Shown piece by piece: positions 46,301 through 55,991 of a stretch of 64,000 bases of DNA. Numbering within the stretch: the first letter of the stretch is position 1; each line of letters opens with the position of its first letter. The DNA is taken from positions 31,718,217-31,782,216 of the forward strand of contig CM044956.1 of assembly GCA_024516035.1 (NCBI GenBank), written 5' to 3'. A program made the position numbers and the translations under genes. The notes below the pieces were generated by a model that saw nothing but the letters and a program-made list of their open reading frames with translations, made no database searches and was not told the DNA's origin. The DNA comes from Bactericera cockerelli (lineage: Eukaryota > Arthropoda > Insecta > Hemiptera > Triozidae).

Positions 46301-47524
46301 CAAGGACCGATGACATTTCATATTAATCACCTGTGGCACAATGCCAAGAAAGGGTTTCTCATGTGGTATTTGGTTCACTTTTTTTAATTACCCAATAGCT
46401 TTTAAAAAAAATGGCCTGCAGCACTTTTAAAGAAATTTTCTTTAATATTGGTGTAATTTTTTTTGTTTTTTTTTTATGTTGTTTGTACCTACTATTTAAA
46501 GTTTCCTCCGGCCATTGTAAAGTGTCTAGTATTTAATCCTGACAACTTTTAAACACAAAAAAGATCTCAAAGTTTACAAGATAATTGTTATTATCTTGAC
46601 AGTTTACTAGAGGATTCTGAAGAAACAATAGAATACCAAAAAATTGAACTTTTCAGTACATTTTTACAGTTTGCGCACCTGATTCAGTCTCCTGAACACA
46701 TTAGCAGTTGAAATATTCATTTTCTTGGCTGAAAATCACAGTTATAAGCTTGTGGTGGATTTTCATATTTATTATCAGTTTTTGAAATATTTCATGCTAC
46801 CAATTAGGTAAGAATTATGGCCTTATACACTATTTAAGTGCTCTTGGATAGAATTTTGGATTGGTTTAACAGATGTCCTGACTTTCATTTCAAATGACTC
46901 AAGATACAATTTAAGAATATTTGTGTAGCAACACAGTCTAACCCTGTACTCATTTTTACTCCAGAAAACTTAAGCAAAGACCATCACCCAAACTTTTCTA
47001 GCCACCTTAACTAAAAACACTACACCTCTATTTTCCACATTTTGGCAGTTAAAATAGTAAAATGTTCAAATTTTCATTGGACTAAATCATTTTATTAGAT
47101 CATCTGAGAGTTTCATAAGAATTGGTCTAGAAATGTCCCTTGGATGTGTTCATCATGGGACATTACCCATTTTAGTGTAAAATATAACATTTATAACAGC
47201 TAGGTGTGACTATTCCAAGTCTTGGGCATAACAACAATGATAGATTATGTCTGGTTTAAATCCTCAGGTTATAATTCTGTCAATAAACCATTAAGCATCA
47301 GTTTTCATAATCTAGAACTCTACATAGTTATACAAAACTAGAATAGAGCGGGAAGCATTCTTGTCACCATCATTCACTTGCATTGAAAAGAGAGGTGTGA
47401 AATACTTGCCTCCGATCATTTCCAAATTGGAAGATACCTCAGATCCTGCATCTACCATGTCCATCTGTAGAAGTGCCGATGGGTCGAAACCCTCCTCGGG
47501 CCCTTCCATGTCCGAGTCCGCCAT
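37186..47524 (-). CDS. ADD-domain chromatin protein (insect ADD1/ATRX-like), multi-exon gene
   Basis: I can join exons in phase: 47410-47524, 45347-45544, 44633-44884, 41217-41365, 40708-40844, then a large exon 38826-40116, with further probable exons at 38752-38820 and 37186-37463. Exons 3-4 encode an ADD domain, the zinc module of ATRX and DNMT3 that reads unmodified H3K4 together with H3K9me3: CTIC and CNQC of the GATA-like finger, then CRWCAEGGTLFCCSSCPNVF, KKC and CYVC of the PHD-like finger. The rest is low-complexity, Ser/Pro/Arg-rich with acidic stretches (SDEEDN, SDDSEDDEDY) and a basic KRRRK tail, consistent with a nuclear scaffold. No SNF2 helicase is seen in the window; in Drosophila the ADD domain (ADD1) and the helicase (XNP) are separate genes, and this fits that arrangement. 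Two single-base frameshifts (exons 3 and 6) look like assembly errors. Confidence 0.85.
38140..38490 (+). mobile_element. tRNA-derived SINE (family E) in an intron of the ADD gene
   Basis: A-box-like gcagcggtaagcataatccg, B-box gggttcgatccc (38249-38260), body with ccttccggtgcgctcgtg and gggatgggcaggctacaaca, tail gaaataaacaaggc. It is antisense to the gene. No second copy in the window. Confidence 0.65.
38752..38820 (-). CDS. Probable small exon of the ADD-domain gene
   Basis: The open frame reads KPSTPQLMVTNIRSLQSPST and ends at a good donor, ACTG|GTGAGT. It is in phase with 37186-37463. A stop lies just upstream in the same frame, so an acceptor (for example ...aacctag near 38808) is needed. 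Right boundary uncertain. Confidence 0.45.
38826..40116 (-). CDS. Large low-complexity exon of the ADD-domain gene
   Basis: Acceptor tgtttcag at 40124-40117. In phase from exon 5 it reads SVNESGEGSAGSEVNDFFAN..., meets a stop near 40018, and the adjacent frame then runs as a 396-codon ORF (PPMYIAPKPRNP... to KRRRKSNIAL and stop at 38826). A single missing base around 40010-40030 (a C-rich tract) would join them. Rich in Pro/Arg/Ser; acidic patches near VDLVSDEEDN and SDDSEDDEDY; basic C-terminus that could act as a nuclear localisation signal. Confidence 0.8.
40311..40372. repeat. GA/CT microsatellite in an intron
   Basis: About 60 bp of (ga)n next to a purine-rich aggaaaaaaaggaaaa tract (40230-40300). 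The ORFs over it are compositional. Confidence 0.97.
40572..40634 (+). mobile_element. Helitron-like 3' end
   Basis: cacggccatgcctcgg followed by GC-rich hairpin-forming sequence and ending ccgcggCTAG|T. It shares cacggccatgcctcgg with 15147-15162, where the same arrangement precedes a CTAG|T end. Confidence 0.45.
40708..40844 (-). CDS. Exon 5 of the ADD-domain gene
   Basis: 137 bp between acceptor tatgtacag/aaaa and donor CAT|GTAAGT. In phase with both neighbours: SKDLKQYLKTQNKLMHNYCL, then VLIPQIKMKVAPPAPTPKR. Basic linker after the ADD domain. Confidence 0.85.
41217..41365 (-). CDS. Exon 4 of the ADD-domain gene (end of ADD domain)
   Basis: 149 bp, acceptor atattacag, donor ATC|GTAAGT. 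Reads KCVRLNFGQNEVKKVNDATS, WSCYVCESKLLWGYRGLYA. KC and CYVC supply the last PHD-finger ligands, and the following helix closes the ADD fold. Confidence 0.88.
41730..42500. repeat. Foldback element in intron 3 of the ADD gene
   Basis: The left arm (ctcaaaatatcaagaaacgg, gaggattaattttcagc, atggtatgtcgtgtggcata) is complemented by the right arm (tatgccacacgacatac, gctgaaaattaatcccc, tttgcgttttttgatatttt). A half copy lies at 59070-59300. Non-coding. Confidence 0.8.
43243..43584 (-). mobile_element. tRNA-derived SINE (family A), full length, minus orientation
   Basis: In reverse: cagcctccgtggcgtaacgg head, ggttggagcagactgttcgc, cccaggctgggtgatgtta, gattcccagcgaatgg, gaaacccccgtcctgt, tail ending tctcacagacacg and an (att)n run. 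About 340 bp. Same tail as 16222-16567. Confidence 0.9.
43830..44070 (-). pseudogene. pogo-like transposase N-terminal HTH fragment
   Basis: MPRNYKMKKPPPLYTEAQMI, SAIVLDVFNGNLAVRRATAVF then a stop; one frame over it continues EIPQTKVEFSKRKAQNPEIL. The opening MPR-NYK-K and the A...V..G.L..R.A...F..P...V spacing match pipsqueak-type HTH domains of pogo/Tigger transposases. There is no DDE domain. Confidence 0.6.
44633..44884 (-). CDS. Exon 3 of the ADD-domain gene (core of ADD domain)
   Basis: 252 bp, acceptor aaatcaacag, donor CAAG|GTAATT. Encodes HCTICDAHVPIIVDKPQVF, LVCNQCYKFYGDGNFDRGED, CRWCAEGGTLFCCSSCPNVF. At its 3' end a 7-T run (plus-strand A run 44638-44644) gives FLQG; six T would give F-C-K and continue in phase with exon 4 as K-C, the invariant ligands of this finger. 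So there is one extra base here, probably a sequencing error. Confidence 0.9.
45347..45544 (-). CDS. Exon 2 of the ADD-domain gene
   Basis: 198 bp, acceptor acatttatag, donor AATA|GTAAGT. Reads ASEVDLQEDSDTGTTTDQQT, LKSFEDEKQYISLMELANLV, QREEMDARSKFFEFQLTNS. Phase 1 on both sides, matching exons 1 and 3. Confidence 0.88.
45755..46160. repeat. Arm of the 48.9-50.8 kb foldback family with a 255-bp palindromic insertion
   Basis: tactagtggttctgtgtaca, aaacctctcacag, then after an interruption aatcaagcatgagtatattg, gagacctttcattcaatac and caaccggcc match the 49.5-49.6 kb arm. The interruption (45797-46052) has inverted ends ccaaacacgaagtggcgtat and atacgccactttgtgtttgg. It lies in intron 1 of the ADD gene. 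Confidence 0.7.
47410..47524 (-). CDS. Exon 1 of the ADD-domain gene (start codon; GC donor)
   Basis: ATG at 47524-47522, then ADSDMEGPEEGFDPSALLQM, DMVDAGSEVSSNLEMIG. The donor is GGAG|GCAAGT, a GC-AG intron: only this site leaves one base, which completes GCA (Ala) with exon 2 and keeps the frame. The upstream alternative GAG|GTATCT ends in the wrong phase. Confidence 0.8.
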
Positions 47525-47800
47525 AAAGAAAAATTTGAATTTGGTTGTAAAATATTAAACGAAACTTCAGAACATGATTAATTGATTAAAAACGCCAAAT
47601 AGTAATTAGATCAAATAAACTTGTGATCACAAGAAAATATGAAATGTAAAAAAATAGGTACAGATATTTATCACGTCCCTCACATCTCACAAGCCTTTAG
47701 GAGAAAAAGGCGGTCTAGATTTAGACGATCACGATGCCGATTCTATTTTTCTTTTGCAGTGCAGAATACCGTATTATAAAATACCGAAGACTCCGAAAAG

Positions 47801-48419
47801 CAGGGTTGCCAGATTGCTCTTTATAAAAACCCCATCGCGCACGAAAAAAAACCCCAAATATTGGCCAAATTTGGGAAAAGCCGCCATTTTTTACTTTGCC
47901 AAACTGCTAAAAAATATAATAAATAGTAATATACTATGTTATTTTATCATATTTGACTAGACTGGGTCTTCATCATATTATATGATATTGTATATCATAT
48001 TGTCCTCAGTCCTCACGATGCCACCATGCCTATGTATCAGGAGTACCTAGAATTTTGAATGACCAATTTAATTGAAATTCCGATTTGATTTCAGATTTCA
48101 GGTAGATCTCAACAATTTCAAAATAAATCTTATTTTAAAATTTCAAAAAAATCGCGGCACAATATCTCTGTAAAGGTTATATACACACACGATCATTCAT
48201 TAATCGAACCGTAAAATTACAAATTTACAGTTCACAATCCGAAGACAATATATCAAAATAAACATAAAAAATGGGAAATTTTGACAGTCAAACAAGATAG
48301 ATATAATATATTATTTTAATAAAAATATACTTTTTTAAAATGAAGAACCCCAAAAAACCCCCACGACCTTAAAAAAAAAAACAAAGTGGGGAAAAGAAAC
48401 CCCCAAGTTGGCAACCCTG
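47801..48419. mobile_element. hAT MITE just upstream of the ADD gene
   Basis: Perfect 11-bp terminal repeats cagggttgcca / tggcaaccctg, flanked by the identical 8-bp repeat ccgaaaag at 47793-47800 and 48420-48427. 619 bp, no transposase. The insertion point is about 275 bp upstream of the ADD-gene start codon. Confidence 0.92.
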
Positions 48420-48598
48420 CCGAAAAGACATCCAGAGCCGGTAATCAAAAAAACATCACACGACTTTCTATTACAATTATGAAGTTTTATAAAGGAGGTA
48501 AAATGAGGTACATTTTTGTATGTAGTACAGAAAATAAATTTTTAAGTATTTTGATTTTGCAAAATTCTGAACCGTTTTCGAGGTATAAGCTCAGAGAA

Positions 48599-48865
48599 GC
48601 CAGCGTCGATGGCATGTTGAATACACCGGTTCCCTTCAGTACACCGAAGTTAAGCGACATCCAGCGAGGTTAAGACTTGGATGGGTGACCATTCAAATTC
48701 TAATTCTCGTGACGCTGGCTTTTCCCGGCCCCACTCAGGCTGGGTGAGGTCAATGTGAGTAGCAGGTTTGTGAGTTTCCTGCGAATGGAGGGTAAAACCC
48801 CCGTCGTGATATGACCATGGCAGTTGAAAGCGACGTTAAACCCCACTTAAAAAAAAAGAAAAAAA
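48599..48865 (+). mobile_element. 5S-rRNA-derived SINE with 12-bp target duplication
   Basis: The head is clearly 5S rRNA: gccagcgtcgatggcatgtt, gaatacaccggttccc, acaccgaagttaagc (A-box), acttggatgggtgacc (C-box). It is followed by ttcccggccccactcaggct, gggtgaggtcaatgtgagta, cctgcgaatggagggtaaaa, cccccgtc, agttgaaagcgacgttaaac and an A-rich tail. The perfect duplication aagctcagagaa flanks it (48587-48598, 48866-48877), so it is a fairly recent insertion. It is not a functional 5S gene. Confidence 0.95.
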
Positions 48866-48910
48866 AAGCTCAGAGAAAAGAAAATATTTTCAGAAAAAAT
48901 ATCACTTTTT

Positions 48911-50790
48911 AATTACTAAAAACCTCACACAGATTCAACTATCGCATTATTACTGTTCAATCAAGCATGAAGTCATCGAGACCTTTCATTCAATACGCCA
49001 CTCGATAGGTTTTGATAAAAAAAAATCAACCAGCCCTTTTTCGATTTTTACCACAGTGCGCCCCCCTTTGCTTTCACGATCATAAATTTCACTACTGAAC
49101 TCAAATAAAAAAAATATCAACCAGCCCTTTTCGATTTTTACCACAGTGCGCCCCCCTTTGCTTTCACGATCATAAAATTTCACTACTGAACTCAAATATA
49201 TTTTCCTAACGACTATATAAAATTTCAAGAGCCTTAATTGCCTTATTCAACAAAAAAAGAAAAATCGTTTTCACCAAAACGGCCCCAATCTGGCCGAGTG
49301 GCCTAATTCAGGCCAAATACTAATGGAAAAATTTTAGGACCCAAATGAACATTGTATAATAAATTTACAATGTTGAAGAATCCTGTCGAGAGTTATCGCG
49401 GAACAGACAAACGAAAGCCAATTTGTCCAGTACCCAAGTTAAAACAGAACCTTACTGTGTTTGGTTAACTAGTAGCTCTGTGAACTGAAAACCTCTCACA
49501 GAGGTTCAACTATCGTATTATAAATGTTCAATCAAGCATTAGGACATCGAGACCTTTCATTCAATACCCCCTCGATAGGTTTTAAATAAAAAATATCAAC
49601 CGGCCCTCTTCAGATTTTTACCACAGTGCGGCCCCCTTAGCTTTTAAGATTACAAAATTTCACTACTGAACTCAAATATATTTTCTGTATGACTCTACAA
49701 AATTTCAAGAGCCTTTGTTTTATTCAAAAAAATAGAAAAATCATTTTCAAATTTCACCAAAACGGCCCTATTTGGCCCCGAGTGGCCTAATTCGGCCCAA
49801 AAACTATACGTAAAATTTAAGGACTCCAATGACCATCTATACTAAGGCAGAGTCAATAGACAACATCAAGTAATTAAGTCGTTGGTAAGTGTCGATTTTC
49901 CCTATCTTACACAGTACGCAATCCGGACTTAGCGCCACAGAGGTATTACAAAAACGTCTATTAATTCCACTCATAAGGGCGGAATTAATAAACGTTTTTG
50001 TAATACCTCTGTGGCGCTAAGTCACGGATTGCGTACTGTGTAAGATAGGAAAACCGACACTTACCAACGACTTAAGTTATTGATGTTGTCTATTAATTTC
50101 GTCCTAAATTTAAACAATTTTGAAGAATCCGTCGCGAGTTATCGCGGAACATTAACCTAACACAGTGAGGTTCTGTTTTAACTTGGGTACTGAGAAATTG
50201 GCTTTCGTTTGTCGTTTCTGTTCCGCGATAACTCTCGACCGGATTCTTCAAAATTGTTTATCGAACACAGTGAGTTTCTGTTTTAACTTGGGTACCTACT
50301 GCACAAATTAATTGGCTTTCGTTTGTCTGTCTGTCTGCACCGCGATGACTCTCGACCGGATTTTTCAAAATTGTTGAAATTTAGTATAATGTTCATTTGG
50401 GTCCTAAAATTTTACCTAGTTTTTGGGCCGGATAAGGCCACTCGGGGCCGAATTGAGGCCGTTTTGGTGATAGTTGAAAACGATTTCTCTATTTTTATTG
50501 AAAGAAGCAAGGCTCTTGAATTTTTTTTAGAATGATTAAAAATTATATTTCATTTTTTTTTGGTTTAACGTTTAACGTTTAATCTTTGGAGCTAAGGTGG
50601 CCGCACTGTGACAGAAAAGGGAAAAAAGGGCCGCAAGAGGGGGCCGGTTGAATTTTTCAAAATTAAAACCCATCCAGTTGGGTATTGAATGAGTGGCCTC
50701 GATGTCCTGAAGCTTCTTGATATGACAATTATAATTTGATAAGAGAATTTGTGTGAGGTTTACAGTTCACAGAACTACTAGTATATTAAG
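48911..50790. repeat. Complex foldback element of about 1.9 kb
   Basis: Two direct left arms (48918-49330 and 49483-49845) are complemented by right-arm blocks at 50120-50790 (cgagagttatcgcgg against ccgcgataactctcg; aacttgggtac; gaggtttacagttcacagaa). The centre is a near-perfect palindrome, 49859-50090. A short tandem duplication of about 87 bp occurs at 49024-49200. Small ORFs are artefacts. Confidence 0.85.
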
Positions 50791-50799
50791 TTTTAAGTC

Positions 50800-51120
50800 T
50801 TAGTTTTTCATTCATAATTACAATTAACTAGTAAAATGCACACCATTTAATAGCTCAACAATAAAACACTAAAAATGTGAACCATTTTATACTTCCTATT
50901 TTAAAATAGAGGTCAGAAGAATGTAGTTCTTCTTAACTAGCCTCTAAAGAGGAATTCGATTCAAGTACCAACTCAAAATGAAAGAAAAACATATAATGAA
51001 TGTTTGAATAGTAAAAAAATGTAACAATATATTTATATAATTTAGGTAGGTACAGTATAAAATCTTCGTTTCATAAAAATTTAGTTTAATTGCTCATCAC
51101 AACCTAGTAAATTAAATATA
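50800..51120. other. Unassigned AT-rich DNA
   Basis: Nothing recognised between the two large palindromic elements. Confidence 0.5.
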
Positions 51121-51123
51121 TGT

Positions 51124-52236
51124 CTGGACCTTAGAGCCAAAGTGTCATAAGTCCATTTTTTTCGAAATTGAGTTAAATACAGCTTTGAAATCAGAAAAGT
51201 TAGCTTCACATTGTGGCAAAAAATCACAACTCCATCTATTGTAGTTCCCGAGATACGCAACTTATGAAAAGTCATAACTTCATCTTTTCAGAGAGGTAAA
51301 CAGTAATAAGTCCAATACTACTGAGTTATAAAGTCATAAATCCGCATCATGTATTTAACACCTGATCAACATGAACATGTCTTTGAGGTATAAAGTCATA
51401 AGTCCATTCGTGCATAACTAGTAATAAAAAATCTGGTGTAAACATCACACGACTTTCCTTATCCCCCAAAAAAAAAGAGTCGAATTCCGCCACTGGTGAC
51501 TCAACAGTAACAGATAACTAAAAACCAATGCCAAATTCGTAATCAGCACTTCAAAATCATTGAATTTGATATGTCACAACCCCCATTTAGGATGAATAAT
51601 AAAAATGTTAGTCAAAGCGGGTCCCCCCCAAATACCGGTAAATTGGGGCCGAGTTCCAAAAAGTTCAAGATATCAAAAAAATGATCAGAATAGACCCCTA
51701 TTATTTTTTTAATCTAAGAAAATGTTGTTCTCTAAAAAAATTTGTATCTTTAACCAATTTAAAGAAGCGGCGCTTGCGGCTAGCATTTGCGGCCCTGTGG
51801 CCGCAGAATGCGGCCGATTTCAACCAAAAGTTTCGTGGTTCGTCTAGTGTATAAAATTAATTTGTGTACCAAATTTCAAGTTTCTAGCTTTTACCTTTCT
51901 TGAGATATCCTGTTTACACACAGACAGACAGACAGACAGACAGACGCACGGACCAATGGCTGAAAACAACTTTTTTGGTATCCTGAGGCCATGATTCGTC
52001 CAGAAATGTGAAAAACTGGGTAGGTCAAATTTTCGACGAATACAATACTTTCCTTATTATAAGATAAGGAAAGTAATAAAAAAATTCTTATTTCACCATA
52101 ATTTTTTACTTTCCTTATCTTATAATAAGGAAAGTATTGTATTCGTCGAAAATTTGACCTACCCAGTTTTTCACATTTCTGGACGAATCATGGCCTCAGG
52201 ATACCAAAAAAGTTGTTTTCAGCCATTGGTCCGTGC

Positions 52237-52302
<66 letters not shown>

Positions 52303-53185
52303 GTGTAAACAGGATATCTCAAGAACGGTAAAAGCTAGAGACTTGAAATTTGGTGCACAAATAAATTTTATACACCAGACGAACCACGAAACTTTTGGTT
52401 GAAATTGGCCGCATTCTGCGGCCGCAGGGTCGCAAATATTAACCGCAAGTGCCGCTTCTTTAAATTGGTTAAAGATACAAAAAAATTAAGAGAACAACTT
52501 TTTCTTAGATTAAAAAAATAATAGGGGTCTATTCTGATCATTTTTTTAATATCTTGAGCTTTTTGGAACTCGGCTCCAATTTACCGGTATTTGGGGGGGA
52601 CCCGCTTTGACTAACTTTTTTATTATTCATCCTACATGGGGTTGTGACATATCAAATTCAATGATTTTGAAGTGCTGATTACGAATTTGGCATTGGTTTT
52701 TAGTTATCTGTTACCGTTGAGTCACCAGTGGCGGAATTCGACTCCTTTTTGGGGTATAAGGAAAGTCGTGTGATGTTTACACCAGATTTTTTATATTATG
52801 TATTGTAGGTACCTACTATGTATCATACTTATAGAAAACACGCTGAAATGGGAAACCCTGTGCTGCAACTTGACTTATGACGTACAATGGATTCAAAATT
52901 TGACATTAGTCAGTTAGGGTAAAAAGTCATAAGTCCAAATAATTTGGAAGTTGGGTGGAAAAGTTCGAAAAACAAAACTTTTCAAAAAGTGGAAGTAAAA
53001 ATCATATTGAAATTTTCAAAGTCAAGAAAAATTTTGATTGAACAATGTAAAATTTATTTTGCTTTGAACAATAAAACATTTCCAAGAAAACCTCCCTTTT
53101 TTTGAGTACCACAATTCTGACAGTTTTTTGCGTTTTCCCAAAAAAGTAAAAAATGGACTTATGACACTTTGGCTCTAAGGTCCAG
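51124..53185. repeat. Nested palindromic element of about 2.06 kb
   Basis: Outer ends ctggaccttagagccaaagt... (51124) and their complement ending ggtccag at 53185, in a near-perfect match of about 38 bp. The flanks atatatgt and atgtatgt agree at 7 of 8 bases. The inner palindrome, 51424-52795, has about 670-bp arms that mirror each other, centred near 52095, and includes acagacagacag (51919) mirrored by ctgtctgtctg (52239-52302). The phrase gtcataagtccat recurs in the outer part. Confidence 0.9.
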
Positions 53186-53199
53186 ATGTATGTACTATG

Positions 53200-54340
53200 T
53201 ATACAAAAACTACAATATCAATGTAATTATTGCTGTTATTATTGACAGTTCACTATATTAATATATAATATGAATATACAATTCAAATATTTCTTACAAA
53301 AAATGGGTCTATTATTTAAAGCAAAACATCTCAGCTAACAAGAATAATGAGAATAACACTCAATAAGTAAAATGATTACAACTACTCCACATACATATTA
53401 ATGATTTAATAATACACTTACACTTACTGACCGAATCTGCCGGTAAGTGTAAACATATAAATATATATTTTATATGTATAGAACTTTAATATCTCTTACC
53501 AAAAAAAAGTGCATTCTCACTCAAGATTTCCGAGAAAACTGATAGACTTAAAATAAGTGGGCTATAAGATCCTCAGGTGAGTTCACAAGTTTTTTTTTTA
53601 ATGTTGTAACCACCCCTATCATTCAAGACATAAATTAAAGCTATTGATTATAAAATGTCACTCACTTTTTACAAAAAAATATGCAGTTAATACTCAAAGC
53701 ATTTTCTACCACCGAACACTTAAAAGTCTCATTAATTTATTATGTGGTCACATACTCAAAAAAATGAGAAAAAATCTAAGCATTACATTGGGTTTTTAAG
53801 GTAGGTACATCATTGATATAGTAGCAAATAATAAGAAATATCAATTGACATCGACGTAATTACGTAAACTACGTGAATTAAATACCTACGACCATGAACA
53901 TGTAACTTTAATTTTGACAAATTTTCAGATTGTATAAAATATTAGTTGAGTGCATTAGATAAATGGGACCGGGGAAAAAATGAAAGCTGTTCATTTTAAC
54001 AAAATCTCAGATGTACCTATCATACCAGTTAGTTATCATCAAAATCTCAGATGTACCTATTATACAAGTTAGTTATCATCAAAATCTTGGAACGATGAAC
54101 CGTGCAAGACTGTACAATCCTCGTAAAAATATTAAATTACATGCATGAAAATACCAACGATATTATGAGTGAGATTCTTATAATTAAAGAACTTAACACG
54201 TATAAACATATTTAAATTATAATGCTAGAGATATTATTTCTCGATTCACAGCCAAGAAAATAAAGAATTCTGTATATTATAACCTCTACATGGAAACAAA
54301 ATTGGATACATTTAAATGAACCTATTTTTAAAGAAAATCA
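53200..54340. other. Unassigned AT-rich DNA
   Basis: A direct repeat of about 50 bp (aaaatctcagatgtacctat at 54000 and 54040). No gene recognised. Confidence 0.45.
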
Positions 54341-54345
54341 TACTA

Positions 54346-54946
54346 CAGGGTGCGACAGAATAACCTGACGAGTTTAAAATGTTAACTATCAAGTCATAAC
54401 TTGTCGTAGATGGTTGATGTTAGTGTCAATTTGTTTCCAATAAAAGCGGATTTAGTTACAATGGAGTCGTGGACACATGCGCATCGTGCTTTTGTTGTAG
54501 AGACATTTTTTAAAAGTGGTGATTCTGTGGCAATTACTCAGAGAAAGTTTCGGACTCACTACCGAATTAAATCTCTCTGCTTGTGACTATTTTCTTTGGG
54601 GTTACCTCAAAAGTAAAGTCTATATGCATAAGCCAAGGACTGTAGATGACTTGAAGAGACTAATTTTATTGTTCAAGAAATTCGTGCAATACACCTGAAT
54701 ATGCTTGAGAAAGTCATGGACAATTTTTCGACCAGAATTGACGAGTGTATCAGAAATGGAGGTATCTTTACCTCCATATCTTGACCAACATTATCTTTCA
54801 CAAATAATTCAAATATTCAAAAAATCATGTATTAAAATAAATCCGCATGTCTTCTCTTTCAAATAACACAAAAATTATTGTTCTATCTTTAAAATTGCTT
54901 GTTTAGTATCATTTTTAAACTCGTCAGGTTATTCTGGCGCACCCTG
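54346..54946 (+). mobile_element. Internally deleted mariner-like element
   Basis: Ends cagggtgcgacagaataacc and ggttattctggcgcaccctg with TA at 54344-54345 and 54947-54948. Continued inverted similarity (cgagtttaaa / tttaaactcg). The interior encodes only the two ends of a transposase. Confidence 0.9.
54461..54784 (+). pseudogene. Mariner transposase remnant: HTH joined to C-terminus
   Basis: Reads MESWTHAHRAFVVETFFKSG, DSVAITQRKFRTHYR, like the N-terminal HTH (DUF4817) of this mariner group. A frame change leads directly to SACDYFLWGYLKSKVYMHKP, RTVDDLKRL, and another to HLNMLEKVMDNFSTRIDECI, RNGG, all from the C-terminal catalytic end. The central part with the first two catalytic Asp is deleted. 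Confidence 0.85.
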
Positions 54947-54949
54947 TAA

Positions 54950-55825
54950 AATAAGCATGATATAGGTAAATTGGGATTTTCTTATAATTATAAGCCAGTG
55001 AAGGAATAAGTTTTATAGTGCGTGAGAGGTCGACACAGCCAATTCCTTCGGATACTTGTCAAAGAGAGTGAGGTTGGATTTGAGGAAACGAAGTTAAAGG
55101 GGATAAAAGGGGGTTAAATGAGGTACAATTTTGTATTTTCTAGATTCGTATGAACATACATGGTTAATTTTAGGTATTCGTCGAGTCCACCTTTTCCTCA
55201 TCTCTCATGAATCTGCAGTTGTTTCCTCATCTCTCATGAATCTGCAGTTGTTGGATCTTATGTGACCTTTCAGACCGGCCTCCCCTCCCTCAAGTAAACT
55301 CTTGATCAGTTTGATCAACTAGTTGTAAGAGAGAAGGTCTTGGGAAATGTCAGGTTATATCGGAGTCTTAAAATAAATCTGCCACATGCTCTTTGATCAA
55401 ATTCTCTTCAGTTTCTGTCATTAAATGTTCCATATAAGTAGGTCTTGATGTTTCTAAAATATTTCAAGAATAAGATTTTTGGTGTAAATTATTTGACAAT
55501 AATGACATTGACATGTTTTGGTCCTTGCATTTGAAATGTATAACTTACAATAATAGCAATTTTTAGTTTTCATGATGTAGGGTATTTTATAATACTATGT
55601 CCTCACGTGCTCATAAGTAAAGGACATCTCAGTCTTATCTCAGCAGCATTTAATCAATTTTATCTAGAGAGCAGCTCCTGAAGTTGACCAATCTGAACTA
55701 TACACGAAGAATGAATTAAGAACAATGCTGCTGGCGCATATTGAGACTTTTTTTAAGAACCAAATAATGTGATCGGAGAGCACAAACTCTATACACCGTC
55801 TCAGTAGACCCGGGTTTCAATTGAT
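54950..55825 (-). other. 3' flank of Rgl, unassigned
   Basis: AT-rich, with a 30-bp direct repeat (ttcctcatctctcatgaatc at 55192 and 55222). Downstream of the Rgl stop; probably includes its 3' UTR. Confidence 0.4.
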
Positions 55826-55827
55826 CG

Positions 55828-55991
55828 TCAGGAATGAATGCTCGAATTAGGACTAATAATACTAGTCTTGACGGTTCGCCACTTATCTGGAGTTCCTATG
55901 GCGGAGTCTTGTTTCCGGCGTAAAATAAAGTTGAAGTCGTGTGTCCTGATCATGGCATAGTACACGTTGGCATTATAGGGGAGAACCATTT
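55828..55991 (-). CDS. Rgl: Rgl last exon (end of RA domain)
   Basis: Acceptor tttttttcag; reads [30 protein letters not shown] and ends SPNSSIHS at the stop 55828-55830. Joins exon 56514-56957 in phase (AAA G|AA). Confidence 0.93.

Noticed and set aside
48599..48720. Possible 5S rRNA gene
   Set aside because: Diverged 3' half, followed by a SINE body, A-rich tail and target-site duplication.
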